Source of the DNA: Acorus gramineus
Taxonomy: Eukaryota > Streptophyta > Magnoliopsida > Acorales > Acoraceae
Direction: 5' to 3'
Length of the DNA stretch: 64,000 bases
NCBI GenBank assembly: GCA_030737835.1
Contig: CM060851.1
Span: 10,411,611 to 10,475,610 of the forward strand
The position numbers were made by a program, and so were the translations under genes. Each line of letters starts with the position of its first letter. Positions within the stretch are counted from its first letter, which is position 1. The notes beneath the pieces are model-generated. The model was not told the origin of the DNA. It was given only the letters and a program-made list of their open reading frames with translations, and made no database searches. Shown here in pieces: positions 11,245-61,340 of the stretch.

Positions 11245-12259
11245 GGATTATGTAATTTCTTTCTTTGAAGAATTTTATGAATTTTGAGATGAATGATGTA
11301 TTATACTTATGCAGTTTTTTTTTTATTTCAATTTGAATGATGAATGATGAATTAGACAGGTTGTGAATAGATAAAAGGTCTCTCTTCCCAGGAAATTTGA
11401 ATGAATACATGGGCAGTTGTGTACAGAATCTGCATTTTTCATTCTCTCAATTCTATACATCTCTCTCTAGGGACTACTTAAGAGGATCTCCACATTCCCT
11501 GCAATGGTGACTCAGATGATATGTGCTTGTGTTTGTACCCAACAAAATCACCACCACCACCACCATATGAATACTTCGTTGTTTCCAAAATGAGTTGATA
11601 ACAACTTTTCATTTTATCATGTTAAAATCATAAACAAATGATAAGAGTTGTGATTACTTTATGACATTCTATAACACAAAAGAATAGATCACTGGAATTG
11701 AAACATAGTCTATTCACCTTGTCAATGTTAAGGATACACGAGAGCTCATTATTCAGAACAGATCACTGGCATTGCATATTTTCAAAATTCAGAGATGGGT
11801 GGCATTGTATTTCCAAAATTCAGAACAATACAGAACATCAACCACTTGTGAAAGAAACATAACAAAGACACCCAAAATATTAACAGTACACAACAAACTC
11901 ATACTAGTTCATGGTACAATAAATTCAAGCTTAAGACATGTTCAAATTAAATAAAACACAAAAACTAAAACATTTAACAGTACAAGCATAGAACTGCGAT
12001 CTGCTTAGTAATCTGTATTCCTCCTCCATTCTTCAGATAAATTTTGAGAAGATTGACTCATTTGAGTAGGACAAAAAGGATATTCTTGTGCCTGTGATAC
12101 AAATTCATATATTAATGCGCCATTTAATAAAGATTTCTTAAAGTAAAATATATGAAATATACCTAAAGCAATTGAGTTAATGAAGTCATTCCTTCACTAT
12201 TATCAAAGTTTCCAACCATTGGCTAAAATAATGGAACGCACTCAATCGCAATATGGGGT
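11245..12259. other. Convergent 3' region between the GRF gene and the FRS pseudogene
   Basis: AT-rich DNA presumed to contain both 3' untranslated regions. A (CAC)n run lies near 11550. No other gene recognised. Confidence 0.35.
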
Positions 12260-14322
12260 TCATGTTGAGTTTGAGAGCTTTGACCTCGTGATCTCCTTTC
12301 TATCCCGCCGATCTATCTTTCCCACAGTCTTCTTTCCTCTTCTTTTAAAGCCTTTGACAACCTCTTTGTTCATAGTGAGTTCCAACTCATCTTCCACGTT
12401 ATCATCTTCAAATATTTGAGAAGATTTTCTCAAATCTTCCTCAACCTCCTTCATTATCTCATTTGTGCGGCATTTTAGAAAATTTGTTGAATGGTGTGTT
12501 TCAGCCACCTTTGATGTCACTTGAATGAGACCATGACTTAATTCTTGTAAATGTCTTCCCAATTTAGAAATAGGATCAACATGTGCTGAAGAAGAACATG
12601 AATCATGCACAACACCAGATTTTGCATCTCTGATCCACCTCTTCAAGATATATTGTTGTGGAAGCTCCTTGATGTTTCTGTGGTCAAACACTTTTAAAAC
12701 ATGGCAACATTGGATACCCATAAATTCAATTTTTTTAAAGTTACAAGTGACCATATCAGTAGAGGAATTAAAAAAATGGTCCTTTCACTACCACGATATC
12801 TGTGAACTTTGTACTTTATCATATGTCCCACCTCCCCATGAATGTAGATAGAACAACTAAGAGATTTTTCATACTCTACTTGAAACAACTCAAGGACCTT
12901 TGGCTTGTAAACTGCTGCGACACATTACACCATCAAATCTTGAAATGGAATTATAGGAATCGTATCCATCATCCTGAAATCAACATTCAATTTTCTTTCA
13001 CGCCGATCATCCATAATGCTATCAAAATGCTGAAAGAAAGGCAACGGATCATGCTTTGAGTTCAAATAGCGTCTCGAAAGAGCATTGAAGCTTTCACTAC
13101 ATTGTGTACTTTCATGTATGCACAGAATGTGTCTCTCCCATCACTAGAGCCTATTTCTCCTTTTCAGCAATAGTTTGTTGTAGTCATTTATTACCTTCAA
13201 GATTGTATTTTTCAAGCATCACTTTCCAAGCATCTAGGAACTCCTCCTCCATCTCGTACCCATAAATACAAGCATAGAAGTCACTTCTGAAACCTTCAGT
13301 AGCATAAAGATGTCCAAGATGTTTTGTTGCATTTTGAGTTAAGTACTAGACACAGAGCCGATGATGAGTATCTGGTAGAACAACTGAAATAGCTTTGGTC
13401 ATCACTGCTGATTGATCTGTCAGAATAGTCTTCGGACGTCTTCCAGACATTGCTTCAAGAAAAGTTTCAAACAACCAAATAAATGAGTCAGCCGCCTCAT
13501 CATAAAGTAATGCACCACTAAAAATAATTGTTTGCCTATGATTATTAACCCCAACGAATGGTGCAAATGGTCTTCCATGATTATTTGTACGATAGGTCTG
13601 TCAAAGCAAATTACATCTGCATAATGTGCATAATCAACAATAGACCTAGCACCGGCCTAAAACACATTGGTTATTTGTTTATCGGCATCAAGTTGCATTG
13701 AGTGAAAGAAAGAAGGATTTTGGATTTGTTTATTCTTAAAATACTGAATAAGAGCACCCACAATTCCATTCTCTATTCTTGTTTCTCTTTTGGTGCGGAG
13801 GTAAGATTTCACATCATTCAAAACAAAACTAAGATTCCTTCTATCTCCAACTTGTCCACTCATCAAATCCATAACTGTCTTCGGTACTAATCTCGAACCA
13901 TCTATGATATCAACCTGAGCAGCTTGAGCCTTTCCAACTTTTCTATGTGACATCAAATTATGGCGCAAAGGGGTCGGAACAAGATAATGATTGTGGTTTT
14001 CTTCAAATTTAGTGACATGATACGAACCAGAAGACTGATAAATGATAACCATATGTGCCTCACATCCCGTTCTTGTCTCGGGCTATGGCTGCAAGGCTTT
14101 TCATTTATCAACCCCTTTGAACCGTTCTTTAGAACAACAAAATTTTCGTTTACGCACTATGCCATTGGACTTATGGGCATCACTTCTTCGAATGCTAAAT
14201 CCAACTAATCTTGCATATGTGTTGTAGAATTGATAGGCACCATCTTCGGAATCGAATGCCATGTCAACTTCAGGCATACCATTTTAACTACATTCTTAAA
14301 CAAACTCACTGTCTCCTTCCAT
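12260..14322 (-). pseudogene. FAR1-RELATED SEQUENCE-like (Mutator-transposase-derived) pseudogene
   Basis: Read right to left from an ATG at 14322. It has an N-terminal FAR1 DNA-binding domain (FDSEDGAYQFYNTYARLVGF, later ETRTGCEAHMV and ENHNHYLVPTPLR), a central MULE transposase domain (NPSFFHSMQLD then ITNVF, ARSIVDYAHYADVICFD, and further decayed blocks), and a C-terminal SWIM-type zinc finger ([20 protein letters not shown], then [11 protein letters not shown]). It is broken: two in-frame TAA near the start, TGA and TAG in the FAR1 domain, TGG changed to TAG after ITNVF, and a one-base loss just after ICFD that shifts the frame, with more stops beyond. The SWIM finger has also lost its second Cys (C-N-F instead of C-x-C). 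FRS genes are domesticated transposases acting as transcription factors; this copy, domesticated or not, is no longer coding. Confidence 0.8.
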
Positions 14323-15345
14323 GTTAATAAAACGTTTAGCTAAGACCCAATATGTACAAAAAAAAAATCACCCAAGCAAGTATGGATAAAAAATGAAATC
14401 AAAATATAAAAAAAAAACCCTTAGAATCAAACATTATATAAACCCTTACAAGCAATAAAAGCTAGCCAAGCAAACTCATAACTGATACATTAAAAAATAA
14501 AAACAAATTTCTTTTTAAAAAAAATTAAAAAATTAAAACATTCAACAATAGTCCATACACAATCACATTTTTTAAAAGATGGACATTATAAGAAATCGAG
14601 TTAATGATCAGTAAAATAATATGATAATTTTGTAAATCTATCATGATATCTCAAGTTGGTACACAACTATATGTTCACCTAAAACCAAATCTGTAACAAA
14701 AAAAAAAAATCAGCTAAGCAAGTATGCATAAAAAATGAAGTCAAAATATATAAAAACCCTTACAATCAAGCATTCCATACAATACAACAAAATGAATCAC
14801 AGAAACACCAACAAAAGAAACATCAACTTTCCATTTCAAACAAACCCCAATATAAAGATAATAAAAACAGAAGAAGCTCTTAGCTGATGCATTAAAAAAT
14901 AAAAACAAATCTCCTTTTTTCTAACTAACGACTTTCTTGGGGAGGTTTTGACATGAAAATTTTAAGAACCACGAATCTATTATGTAAAAATGTAGATCAT
15001 TTGGAGGAGGAAGTTTGAAACTGAGGAGCACATACCCAAGACTATTCAAGTCACTCAGATTCTACTGGTGACAGGCTTCTAGAACGCCTGCGGAGTGGCA
15101 ATTTTTGCGATCAGTGTTCTCCTCTAGAAGAAGACAAGGTGCGGCTAGGTTTCCAATATGTTAGACGGTGAGAAGAGATGGCTTCAAAAATTCAGAGTCC
15201 GTTTTGATCGGTGGTTGGAACACCGAGATTTTGAAAAGCCACAAAAAAATACCCAGAGTTTTAAAAGCATAGTTTCATTAGAGTTTGAAACGCGGGAAAA
15301 AATACACTGTCACCGCAAAAAAATGGATTGGGACGCAGAAGCTGA
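14323..15345. other. AT-rich spacer upstream of the FRS pseudogene
   Basis: Two imperfect repeats of about 100 bases (around 14350-14470 and 14690-14900) share words such as AAAAATCA, AAGCAAGTATG and AAAACCCTTA. No gene seen. Confidence 0.3.
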
Positions 15346-15349
15346 AAAA

Positions 15350-15425
15350 GCGTTTGGCTTCGCGTTTGCATTTATGTAGTTTTTCCATCGCAGAATCCGC
15401 GCAAACGCGGAGCCAAACGCACCCT
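15350..15425. repeat. Imperfect inverted repeat, likely MITE end
   Basis: GCGTTTGGCTTCGCGTTTGC at 15350-15369 is the near reverse complement of the sequence at 15400-15421, with about 30 bases between them, so the strand can fold into a hairpin. The outer end reads GGGTGCGTTTGGCTCCGCG on the minus strand, a typical MITE terminus. The partner end was not found. Confidence 0.45.
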
Positions 15426-15474
15426 AAGTCTAATTGAGTCAACATCAATTCTTTCTTCCCCAGCATTACTATGA

Positions 15475-15703
15475 GCGTTTGGATGTGGGTTTGGAAAGAT
15501 TATAAGCTGTAGGAATTTGATTTTCCCAAATCCGTTTCAAAAAAAAAATAAAAAATTACAGCTTAATTAAAAGCTGTAAATACATTTTTACAAATAAATG
15601 CCTAAAAGCAACTTTTTCGTAATATGTGGAGAAAACTTTTTGCAAACTCAGCTTTAAACTCAGTTTTGAAAAAAAGCTAATTCTCAAATCCACATCCAAA
15701 CGC
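15475..15703. mobile_element. MITE of 229 bp with inverted terminal repeats
   Basis: Starts GCGTTTGGATGTGGGTTTGG and, on the other strand, GCGTTTGGATGTGGATTTG; no coding capacity. The target duplication is unclear, so the superfamily is left open. Confidence 0.65.
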
Positions 15704-15898
15704 CAATGACATATCCACAAAGCCAATGATGGCAACATCGATAACACAATATATGTGATGGCAACATGATCCACAAAGCCAATGACATTATATTAAATTT
15801 GATGTTGGCAATGTCAACAACATTAGTGTCTATTATACTCACAGAAAAAAGAGACAAAAAAATGTTTGTCACAATAACTGACATACTCAAGTGTTCAT

Positions 15899-16804
15899 AG
15901 GGCGGATCCAAGACTTCATACCGGGGTGGGCTGAGTTAATTTTTAGTATCATTCATTTTATATTTGATAAAATGACAGAGAATAATATACCAAAACTTTA
16001 GTCCAGAATGACAAAATATTTAAATAATAAAAACTATAAATATATAAAAAATTATAAATAATTTGCATTTTGTTTTTTAGCACAGTGTTTTTAGAATTGT
16101 ATCTATTATTTGATTTATTTCAATAAAACGAAATAGTATAATTCTTACTTTATTTTAAATAATCAACCTAATTAAAAGATATAAAAGTTATAAAAAATCT
16201 TAAAAATTAAAAATAAAAAGACATTTCTAATAACTTATTCACATTGATGACAATTACTCTCCAATGAAGAAAGAAAAAAAATAAATCACACAAAAGAGAG
16301 AATTTGAAAGGAAAAAAGACAAAATTCATGCAAAATCACACTAAAGTTATAAAAATCACAAAAAAAAAAAAACAAAGTCATATGTAATCAATCAAGAAAA
16401 ATCATCAAGCATGTCAACCGAATAAAAATCAGAACGAATAAATCATTGATGATGAATCATCACAACTAGAGAGAGACTCTTTTTCAAAAAAATAAAAATA
16501 AAAATCCTAGAGCCTCTCTTTTCTTTTGAGAATGAAATAAAATAAGAGGAATGGGTAGATTTTGTAGAAGAACATGAGGGATGCTAGAAGCGCCACAAAC
16601 AAAATAGTAACTGGGTGACGGCATGGTGAGCCGATAAAGGTGACTGCCAATATGGATGGGGAAGAAAGAAAGGTTAGAGTTAATTTAGGATTTGATGTTG
16701 TGTGGTGTATTTAATTTGATGTTGTGAAGTGTATCTTATCACATTTTCTTACATATCTGGCCTGGGTTATAGCCCAGCCCAACCAACCCATGGATCCGCC
16801 CTCG
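15899..16804. mobile_element. Non-autonomous DNA transposon of 906 bp with 9-bp duplication
   Basis: AGTGTTCAT occurs at 15890-15898 and again at 16805-16813. Inside, the ends share AGGGCGGATCC in inverted orientation, followed by a GGGTGGGCTG-like / GGGCTGGGCT-like block. No transposase frame is present. A 9-bp duplication points to the Mutator superfamily, but the short terminal repeat would also allow a hAT origin if the duplication is really 8 bp. Confidence 0.7.
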
Positions 16805-16813
16805 AGTGTTCAT

Positions 16814-17979
16814 CGAGGTGGTCATGAGAAATAAAAAGATGAAACAATGTGACATGATTTATGGTATCAAAATCGGGTTTAGATACCATGTGATTCGGAT
16901 AAAAAATGAGATCGAACATAGGAAGCTCACGAGTGCATGCATATAATGGTCAAAGGGAGATCAAGTAATATCTTCAGTATGCACATATATCACACAATAA
17001 ATGCATGTGATGATGACCAAGTCAAGATATCGATTTGGTGTTGCGCAATTTTACCAAGTTCAACTAAAGAGATTGCACAATAAACGCAAGGTGGGGACAT
17101 GCTAGTGGATTCAACATATCAGAAGATGCGAACGTTCAATGAAGAAATTTCTAAATCTTTGCGAAGTTGAGTTTTGCAAAATTAGATGAAGACGTAAAAA
17201 AGAATCCAGGGATTCGAAATAGTTCGGATTCATTAATTATGAATCTAGGTGGAGATTGTTGGAATTACATCTTAGATCTCTGGTTATTGTGTGGGGTCAT
17301 AATATTCAACCCAGATTAATGTTGTCACATGAAAAAAAAGACCAACTGATCGATCAATCACAATGTTCGATCAGATCATCTGATCGATTGCCCAATCATA
17401 TATCCACGATAGTTTTTTTTTATTTGATGGAGAAAGGGTGATTTGAAGAAATATGTAAAAAGAAACTGCAATTAAAAAAATAATAATGAATTAATGGTAC
17501 AATCAATGCAAATCCCAATATTAAAGATATTGGCATTCTCATCATCAATAAGAAGATCCCAAAATCAAAGATAAAATCTTACACGATTATAAAATTGATT
17601 ATACAAGAATTTAAATTTTAAAATTGATTATATAAGAATCTCATTTTCTTTGATTTTTAAAAATCGTAATTTTTTAGTATTATTTATCTGATATCTATAT
17701 GTAAAAAATTGTTATAACAAAATTGTTTGGTTGCATGATTACAGAAACAACTTCCTGCTAACGTAAAAGCTGTACAATCTCATAATCAAACACACCTTTA
17801 GTTAATATTTAATATTGCTTGTTGATATAAAGTCTTATTTTTATATCTTATAAAATGTTAATAGATAAAGGTGGTTGGAGAGGTTGATATTTCTCGATAA
17901 ATATCCTCGTAATACCCATATTGGTTCATAAATACCGTATACGAGGAAACTTATAATCCAATAGGTTCATGTGCCATAA
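16814..17979. other. Spacer with a possible copia-type LTR edge
   Basis: The purine-rich stretch GGTGGAGATT just before TGTTGGAATTACAT (about 17245-17268) resembles the polypurine tract and LTR start of a copia retrotransposon. No second LTR or protein domain supports it. The rest is AT-rich without genes. Confidence 0.25.
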
Positions 17980-17988
17980 AAAATAAAA

Positions 17989-18945
17989 GGGTTAAAGACG
18001 TCTAAATCCCCGCATACATGGAAAAACTCATATAAGTCCTTATTAAAATTAGGACAGACGTACGAGTCCCTGAAAACTCAGAAAAACTCAATTATCATCC
18101 CTGAGTTAAATTTTCATCCAAACTTAACGGAATATTCTCATAATATTCTGTCACATATAATTGTGTTGACATTGAAGTCCTTATAAACAGTCATAAAGAT
18201 AAATTAATACCTGCAAAAGACAAAATTGCCCCTGAAAGATTTTTACATTAAATTGTGTACACATTGCAGTCCCTATAAACAATCATAAAGACAAATTAGT
18301 CATTGCAAAAGATAAAATTGTCCCTGAAAGATTTTTACATTTAATTGGATAGACATTACAGTCCTTATAAATAATCGTAAAGACAAATTGGTACATGTAA
18401 AAGACAAAAATGCCCCTGAAGAATTTTTACATTTAATTGTGTAGAAATTGCAGTCTTTTAGAGGGTATTTAATTTTTAAATTGCAATGTATGCACAATTA
18501 AATGTAAAAATCCTTCAAATGTATTTTTGTCTTTTAGAGGGATCAATTTGTCTTTACGATTGTTTATAAGGACTGTAATGTCTATTCAATTACATGTAAA
18601 AGTCTTTCAAGGGCAATTTTATCTTTTGTGGGGACTAATTTATCTTTATGATTATTTATAAGGACTATAATATATACAAAATCTAATGTAAAAGTCTTTT
18701 AGGGGCAATTTTATCTTTTACAGGGACTAATTTGTCTTTATGACTGTTTATAAGGACTTCAATGTCTACACAATTATATGTGATGGAATATTCTAGGAAT
18801 ATTCCGTTAAATTTGGATGGAAATTTAACTCAGGGATGATAATTGGATTTTTTTGAGTTTTCAAGGACTCGTATGTCTGTATCAATTTTAGTAGATACTT
18901 ATATAGGTTTTCCCATGTTTGTAAGGATTTAAATGTCTTTAACCC
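17989..18945. mobile_element. Foldback Mutator-like MITE (957 bp) with exact 9-bp duplication
   Basis: Flanked by AAAATAAAA at 17980-17988 and 18946-18954. Both ends begin GGGTTAAAGAC and the two outer arms match over about 150 bases. Inside, a unit of roughly 83-92 bases, recognisable by ACAATCATAAAGACAAATTA and AAAATTG(C/T)CCCTGAAAGA, occurs about three times in the left arm and about three times in inverse orientation in the right arm. Nearly the whole element is therefore an imperfect palindrome centred near 18465. There is no coding capacity. A second copy is at 24467-24932. Confidence 0.85.
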
Positions 18946-18954
18946 AAAATAAAA

Positions 18955-21900
18955 ATAAGACTTTCCGTTACTACATCTAATCCCCAATCCAAAACAACAC
19001 TCAAACAAAATCAATCAAATCAGAACCACCAAAACCACTGAAAAAAACATAAAAAAAAAACAGCACAAACACAGTATGAAAACATGTTAGATAATTTCCA
19101 TTTTGGATCCAAGTATAATAATTTTTATTTCAAAAAAACTGGTCTCGAACCAATTTAAATCGTAAAAATGGCTTTTGGGACACATCAGTGTTGATCTCGA
19201 TTTTTTTACATGACTAGAAATCCGAATCAACAATGAAATAACAGTGGTGGCCTGGTCAAATTGGCAGAAGATCAGTTTTACCATGTATATCAGATGTACC
19301 AAAAACTTTATTTATAGATACATAAAAAAAGCCTTCAAATAAATACTAAAAAATAGAAAATAGCAAGAAAATAGAAAAACTAAAAAAGTAATAATGATTC
19401 AATATTATCTTAATAATAACTCAATATTGACTCTTTAACAATTATTAAAATAGGCACTAATTTTTTTTAAAACAAAAATTGGGGTAAAAAAATAAATTTG
19501 TCCAAACATGTTCTCCAAAGTCCAAAAGAATCCCTAGAACCAAACAAAAAAATAAAGAGCAGTTGGCAAAAGTAACACTCAGTAAACGAATATTAGCAGA
19601 AATAGCATATGAGGATGAATATTTGTAAAATGTAACACTAGTAAGAGATGATCGTGTTTTATTTATTTATTTACACCGGAGGCGATATATATACGATGCA
19701 TCCATTATTTTTCTGTTTCAAAGGGAGGTGGAATTTTCCACAATGGGCAAAAGCATGATAGAAACAAAGAAGGCGCCATATATATATAGGTTGCCTTACT
19801 GAGCAGAAAAATATTTATTTTACACAAAAAAATGATTGAATCTCCAAAAAAATTTTAAAAAATATCTCAACCATTAAATAAACTCTCCTCATATTTCTCC
19901 ACCAAATTAGAAGTCTTCTCATCCGAGTGAAATATATTTTAAATAAAAAAGAAAAGAAATCTTTACCAATAAAATTTGATAAGGGGAAACAAATCTTCCA
20001 TTATTTTCTCATCTTCAATCAAATATATTTTATGATTTGTTTATCTTTATTAAATCTCTAATTAAATTTAATGGCTGACATTTATTTATAGTTTAAAATA
20101 TATTCAATTGAGATAATAGAAAATCATAGAAGATTTTTATGATGAAGGAAGAAATATAAGGAGATTTTCTTTCTTTCTTTCTTTCTTTTTTTCTTTCAGA
20201 GTTTGGGTCTGTATGCTGACAATGAACTAGTAGCCGCTTATCTTCGTCACATTTGAAGAAAAAAAAAGAAGAAGAGATAATGTTAGGTACAGTCCCAACA
20301 GTCCATTTTATTTTTAGTTTTAATAATAAATCTCGTCTAATGAGATATATGTTTTGATAAAAAAATATAAAAATAATTTAATGATATATATACTCTATCT
20401 AAAGAGTTACACATCTAACTAGATATATACTATTGTATTAGGAGATACGAAAAGAACTATGTAACAGCATCCCAAAAAACAGTCACCTCACCCCCCATTA
20501 TCGGCAGGAGATTCAAACTTGTTTTTTCTCACTCGCCCAATTTTCTGCTTTATGTCCAACCTTGATCAAGCATTGGGGGAGGATATGAAACAGGTTGTGG
20601 AGTTGTGCACATAAATACGAGTTTCAATTAACTGAAGCGGTTATGGGAAGAAGGTCAAAGTATCAAAAAGGCTACTTACAAAAGTATACCCAGGCAAAGA
20701 TCAACCAATATTTTATGCCAGTGGTGTGTTGGATGGACCACTTGGAGGACCTAGAAACAATGTGGTCTTTAAAAACTGCATCGGCATACTTCGTAAATGT
20801 GTGTGGTTCATTAAACACACTGGTAACATAAAATTATTTAAGGTTGAGGATACAATGGGTTTTCAAGCATTCTCATTAAAAGCGATGAAAATGGGAAGGT
20901 ATACATGTAATATTTATACATGTAATGTTTTCCTTTTGCGTAAAAAACTAATTGCATCAAGTTAACATGAGTTCCTTGAAATGAAATGATTTGTTTTGGA
21001 GGGGATATTTCCCCAACATTTGCAGAATTCTCATAAACAATTTGCATGCTCATAAATGATTTTGGTGAAAATCCATTTTTTTTTACCGATTGGTAAAAAT
21101 ATCACAATCATGCCATGATCAAGAAATAAATGCATGTATGAATAGCATATCTCCTATCTTTGAGAATTCACTATCAAATCACTCAAATATATAGAGTTGA
21201 CACCAGAAATTTCTGTTAAATATGGGTGAATGGGAACCTTGCAAAAGAGAGGACATTTTCAAGCAAACGTGAATGAGTCGTATGAACAAGTACAAAGAGT
21301 ACATCCTATGTAAAACATAAATGAAAAATATATCTATATCTGAAACACAAATTCAAGCGTCGAGATTGAACCTTAAATTTGTGAGTACCTTTTTCTCTCC
21401 TCAAAACCTCAGCTGCAGTGTGTTTAATGTTAAAATAAATAAACAAGAGTGAATTACCCCCACCCCCATTTTTTTTTGTCCCTGGACTTTTTTTTTTTCT
21501 TTATCCCTGCAGTGTTATCCCTTTTTTTTTTTTTGCCTTGAGTTTCTATAATATCTGAATTACCCCTTACATACAGTTACAAAAATATTGAAATATAATG
21601 TGAGACATACAAAAAATATACACATAGTTACAAATATTAAATAATTACATACATAAAGTATTCAACGTACACAAAATGTTTAAACACAAAATGATTATAG
21701 ATACATTTACAGTGTCATTATAATAGATTCATGTACTGTAAATCATGTTCTTATCATCTGTAAATGCATTTAATATACACAAAATGTTTATACACAAAAT
21801 GGTTATAGATACATTCTCAAAGTGTTATTAAAATAGATATATCAACTGTTTAAATTATGACGTTGACTTCCTATCCTAATGAAATCAGCTGTTATGTCCC

Positions 21901-22540
21901 CCCCCCCCCCCCGATCATCTTCATGTCCTCTTGGGTGAAATGGAACTCACCGAAAGGTATTAGAATTAGGCATTCAACGTACTTCATAACGAAGAACGCG
22001 TTGTCCAAGCTACATTAAAGATGCAACAATCAATCAAACACTTAAACAAATTTCTATTTAACAATATGAATTACATTAATAATAGCATGAATCTGAACTG
22101 GAACTATATAAATATCAACTGTAATGTTTGCATAGAAGTACTTCTTGATCTATATACTTAACAATTATAAAAATTACAACGTTACATAACCAATTACAAA
22201 AACTACCAATGAAATTAAACTAACCACACAATTTTACAAAAATGTAATAACTAAATTACAACAATGTAATTATCAATTTACATATATATAAATAACCAAT
22301 TACAAACAATTACTAAATGTAATAAATGATTTACAAGAATCATTCACATAACAATAATGCAACAGAAACTACTACCATTTACAAAACAAAAATATAATAT
22401 CATCTATCATTCATATAAAAACTACAACGGAAACTACAAAAACTACAAATTACAGAAACTATCATTTACATAACAGAAATGTAATACCATATGTGAAATT
22501 TATAAAATACAAAATATGCATACATTTTTCGTGATAAAGT
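18955..22540. other. AT-rich, low-complexity spacer
   Basis: No gene recognised. Contains a (TTTC)n microsatellite at about 20165-20200, long T runs near 21470-21530, and a 15-base C run at 21898-21912. About 22000-22460 is dominated by words like ACAATTACAAAAACTAC. Confidence 0.4.
21655..21850. repeat. Two-copy tandem repeat, period about 108 bp
   Basis: ACACAAAATGTTTA(A/T)ACAC and ATAGATACATT recur at 21669 and 21777 with the same internal spacing. Both copies are AT-rich and non-coding. Confidence 0.55.
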
Positions 22541-23049
22541 TTTAGTAGAACAGGTATTTTGTTAGATATTTCATATACTGATGATAGGGCATCTGCAGAA
22601 GGGTGTGAGTGTATCAATGCCCATGAAACTATTCCAGGCCATTATTCTTCCTGCTACATATATTGGTTGGTTGGTCCATATTTGCGTCTATGTGTTTCTG
22701 GATCTGCTTCGTGTAAGAATCATTTCCAGCACGATTCCGCATCTGAGCCATATATACACATACAATTCCACTCCCAAGAATACAAGCTGATCAGACTTGA
22801 GTGGTTTGATATGAGTCTGGGCCTAATCCTCAAGAGGTTTGCATTCTTGAGTTTCTTTAACATAACCAAACTGCTATATGTACAAATAAGTATATGATTT
22901 AAATACATGTTAATCATTCATGTTTAAGAGACATTCACCATAAGAAAAATTATATAGACAAATACTGTTTTTTCTCTATGAAACATGATGTTTGTTATGT
23001 ACGGAAACTATTATGGTCAGTAATCAGATGGTTTGGATTGATCTACTGT

Positions 23050-23402
23050 GTCCTATAGAGGTAAAAATGGCAAATGTAATCATCCAGTTCTATGTACAAG
23101 AGTGCTAAGGTATAAAACCATTGCTACGTTTCAAAAGATTGTGTACAACTTGTTCACATGTTAGAAGGAAAATCTCACCTCCATAGCAAATTCTCCCACA
23201 CTGATTAAACTTGGCCAAAACTGCAACAATGTAATAATGTGATCAGCACCCAACTTTTCAGCATAATAGGGGAAAGCAAAAAGAACATAATCATATCATG
23301 ACCAATTACCTCAAGTAATGTATGTTTGCATGGAAACAACTAGAGTTTTAGTCCAACATCCTAGTTTGCATGGAACACCATAACGCAATCAAGAGCTCCA
23401 CT
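23050..23402 (-). other. NRPC1 3' untranslated region with a probable intron
   Basis: Downstream of the NRPC1 stop codon, a good donor (GAG|GTAATTGG, intron starting at 23309) and acceptor (TTGTTGCAG, ending at 23221) define an 89-base intron. A further donor-like site (GGAG|GTGAGA) is at 23178. The poly(A) site was not located. Splicing here is inferred. Confidence 0.35.
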
Positions 23403-61010
<37,608 letters not shown>

Positions 61011-61140
61011 CGCAACTATCTTTCTTGAGCTGCTCCTTATTCTTTCCCCAATGTGATTTCACAAAAACCCTAGAAAAAGATTCGTTGATCGAACACGAGA
61101 GCGAAGCAGACGATCATCGGAAAACCTTATTGAGGGGTTT

Positions 61141-61340
61141 TAAGTACTAATTCATAAGTGCAGATTGTATAAGTTCTGATAAGTTTTAATCAGTTTAGAA
61201 AAAAAATTGTTTGGTCCAGCAGAAATTATAAGCACTTATGCAGATAAATGTGTTTGGTTCACTACTAAACAGTAAAGCTTATTAGGAGGGTATTTTTGTC
61301 CATTTAATAAGTGTTGAATGTTATTTGATGTTAGGTCCAT
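61141..61340. repeat. MITE-derived copy just upstream of NRPC1
   Basis: About 190 bases closely resembling 62595-62790 in the same orientation, sharing ATAAGTGCAGATTGTATAAG and TTCTGATAAGTTTTAATCAG. It lacks the outer GGGGCCGTTTGGTT end. It starts about 130 bases before the NRPC1 start codon, so it may sit in the promoter or leader. Confidence 0.65.

Noticed and set aside
22559-22917. Frames of 65-112 codons downstream of NRPC1
   Set aside because: No recognisable domain and ordinary AT-rich composition; more likely spacer or 3' flank than a gene.
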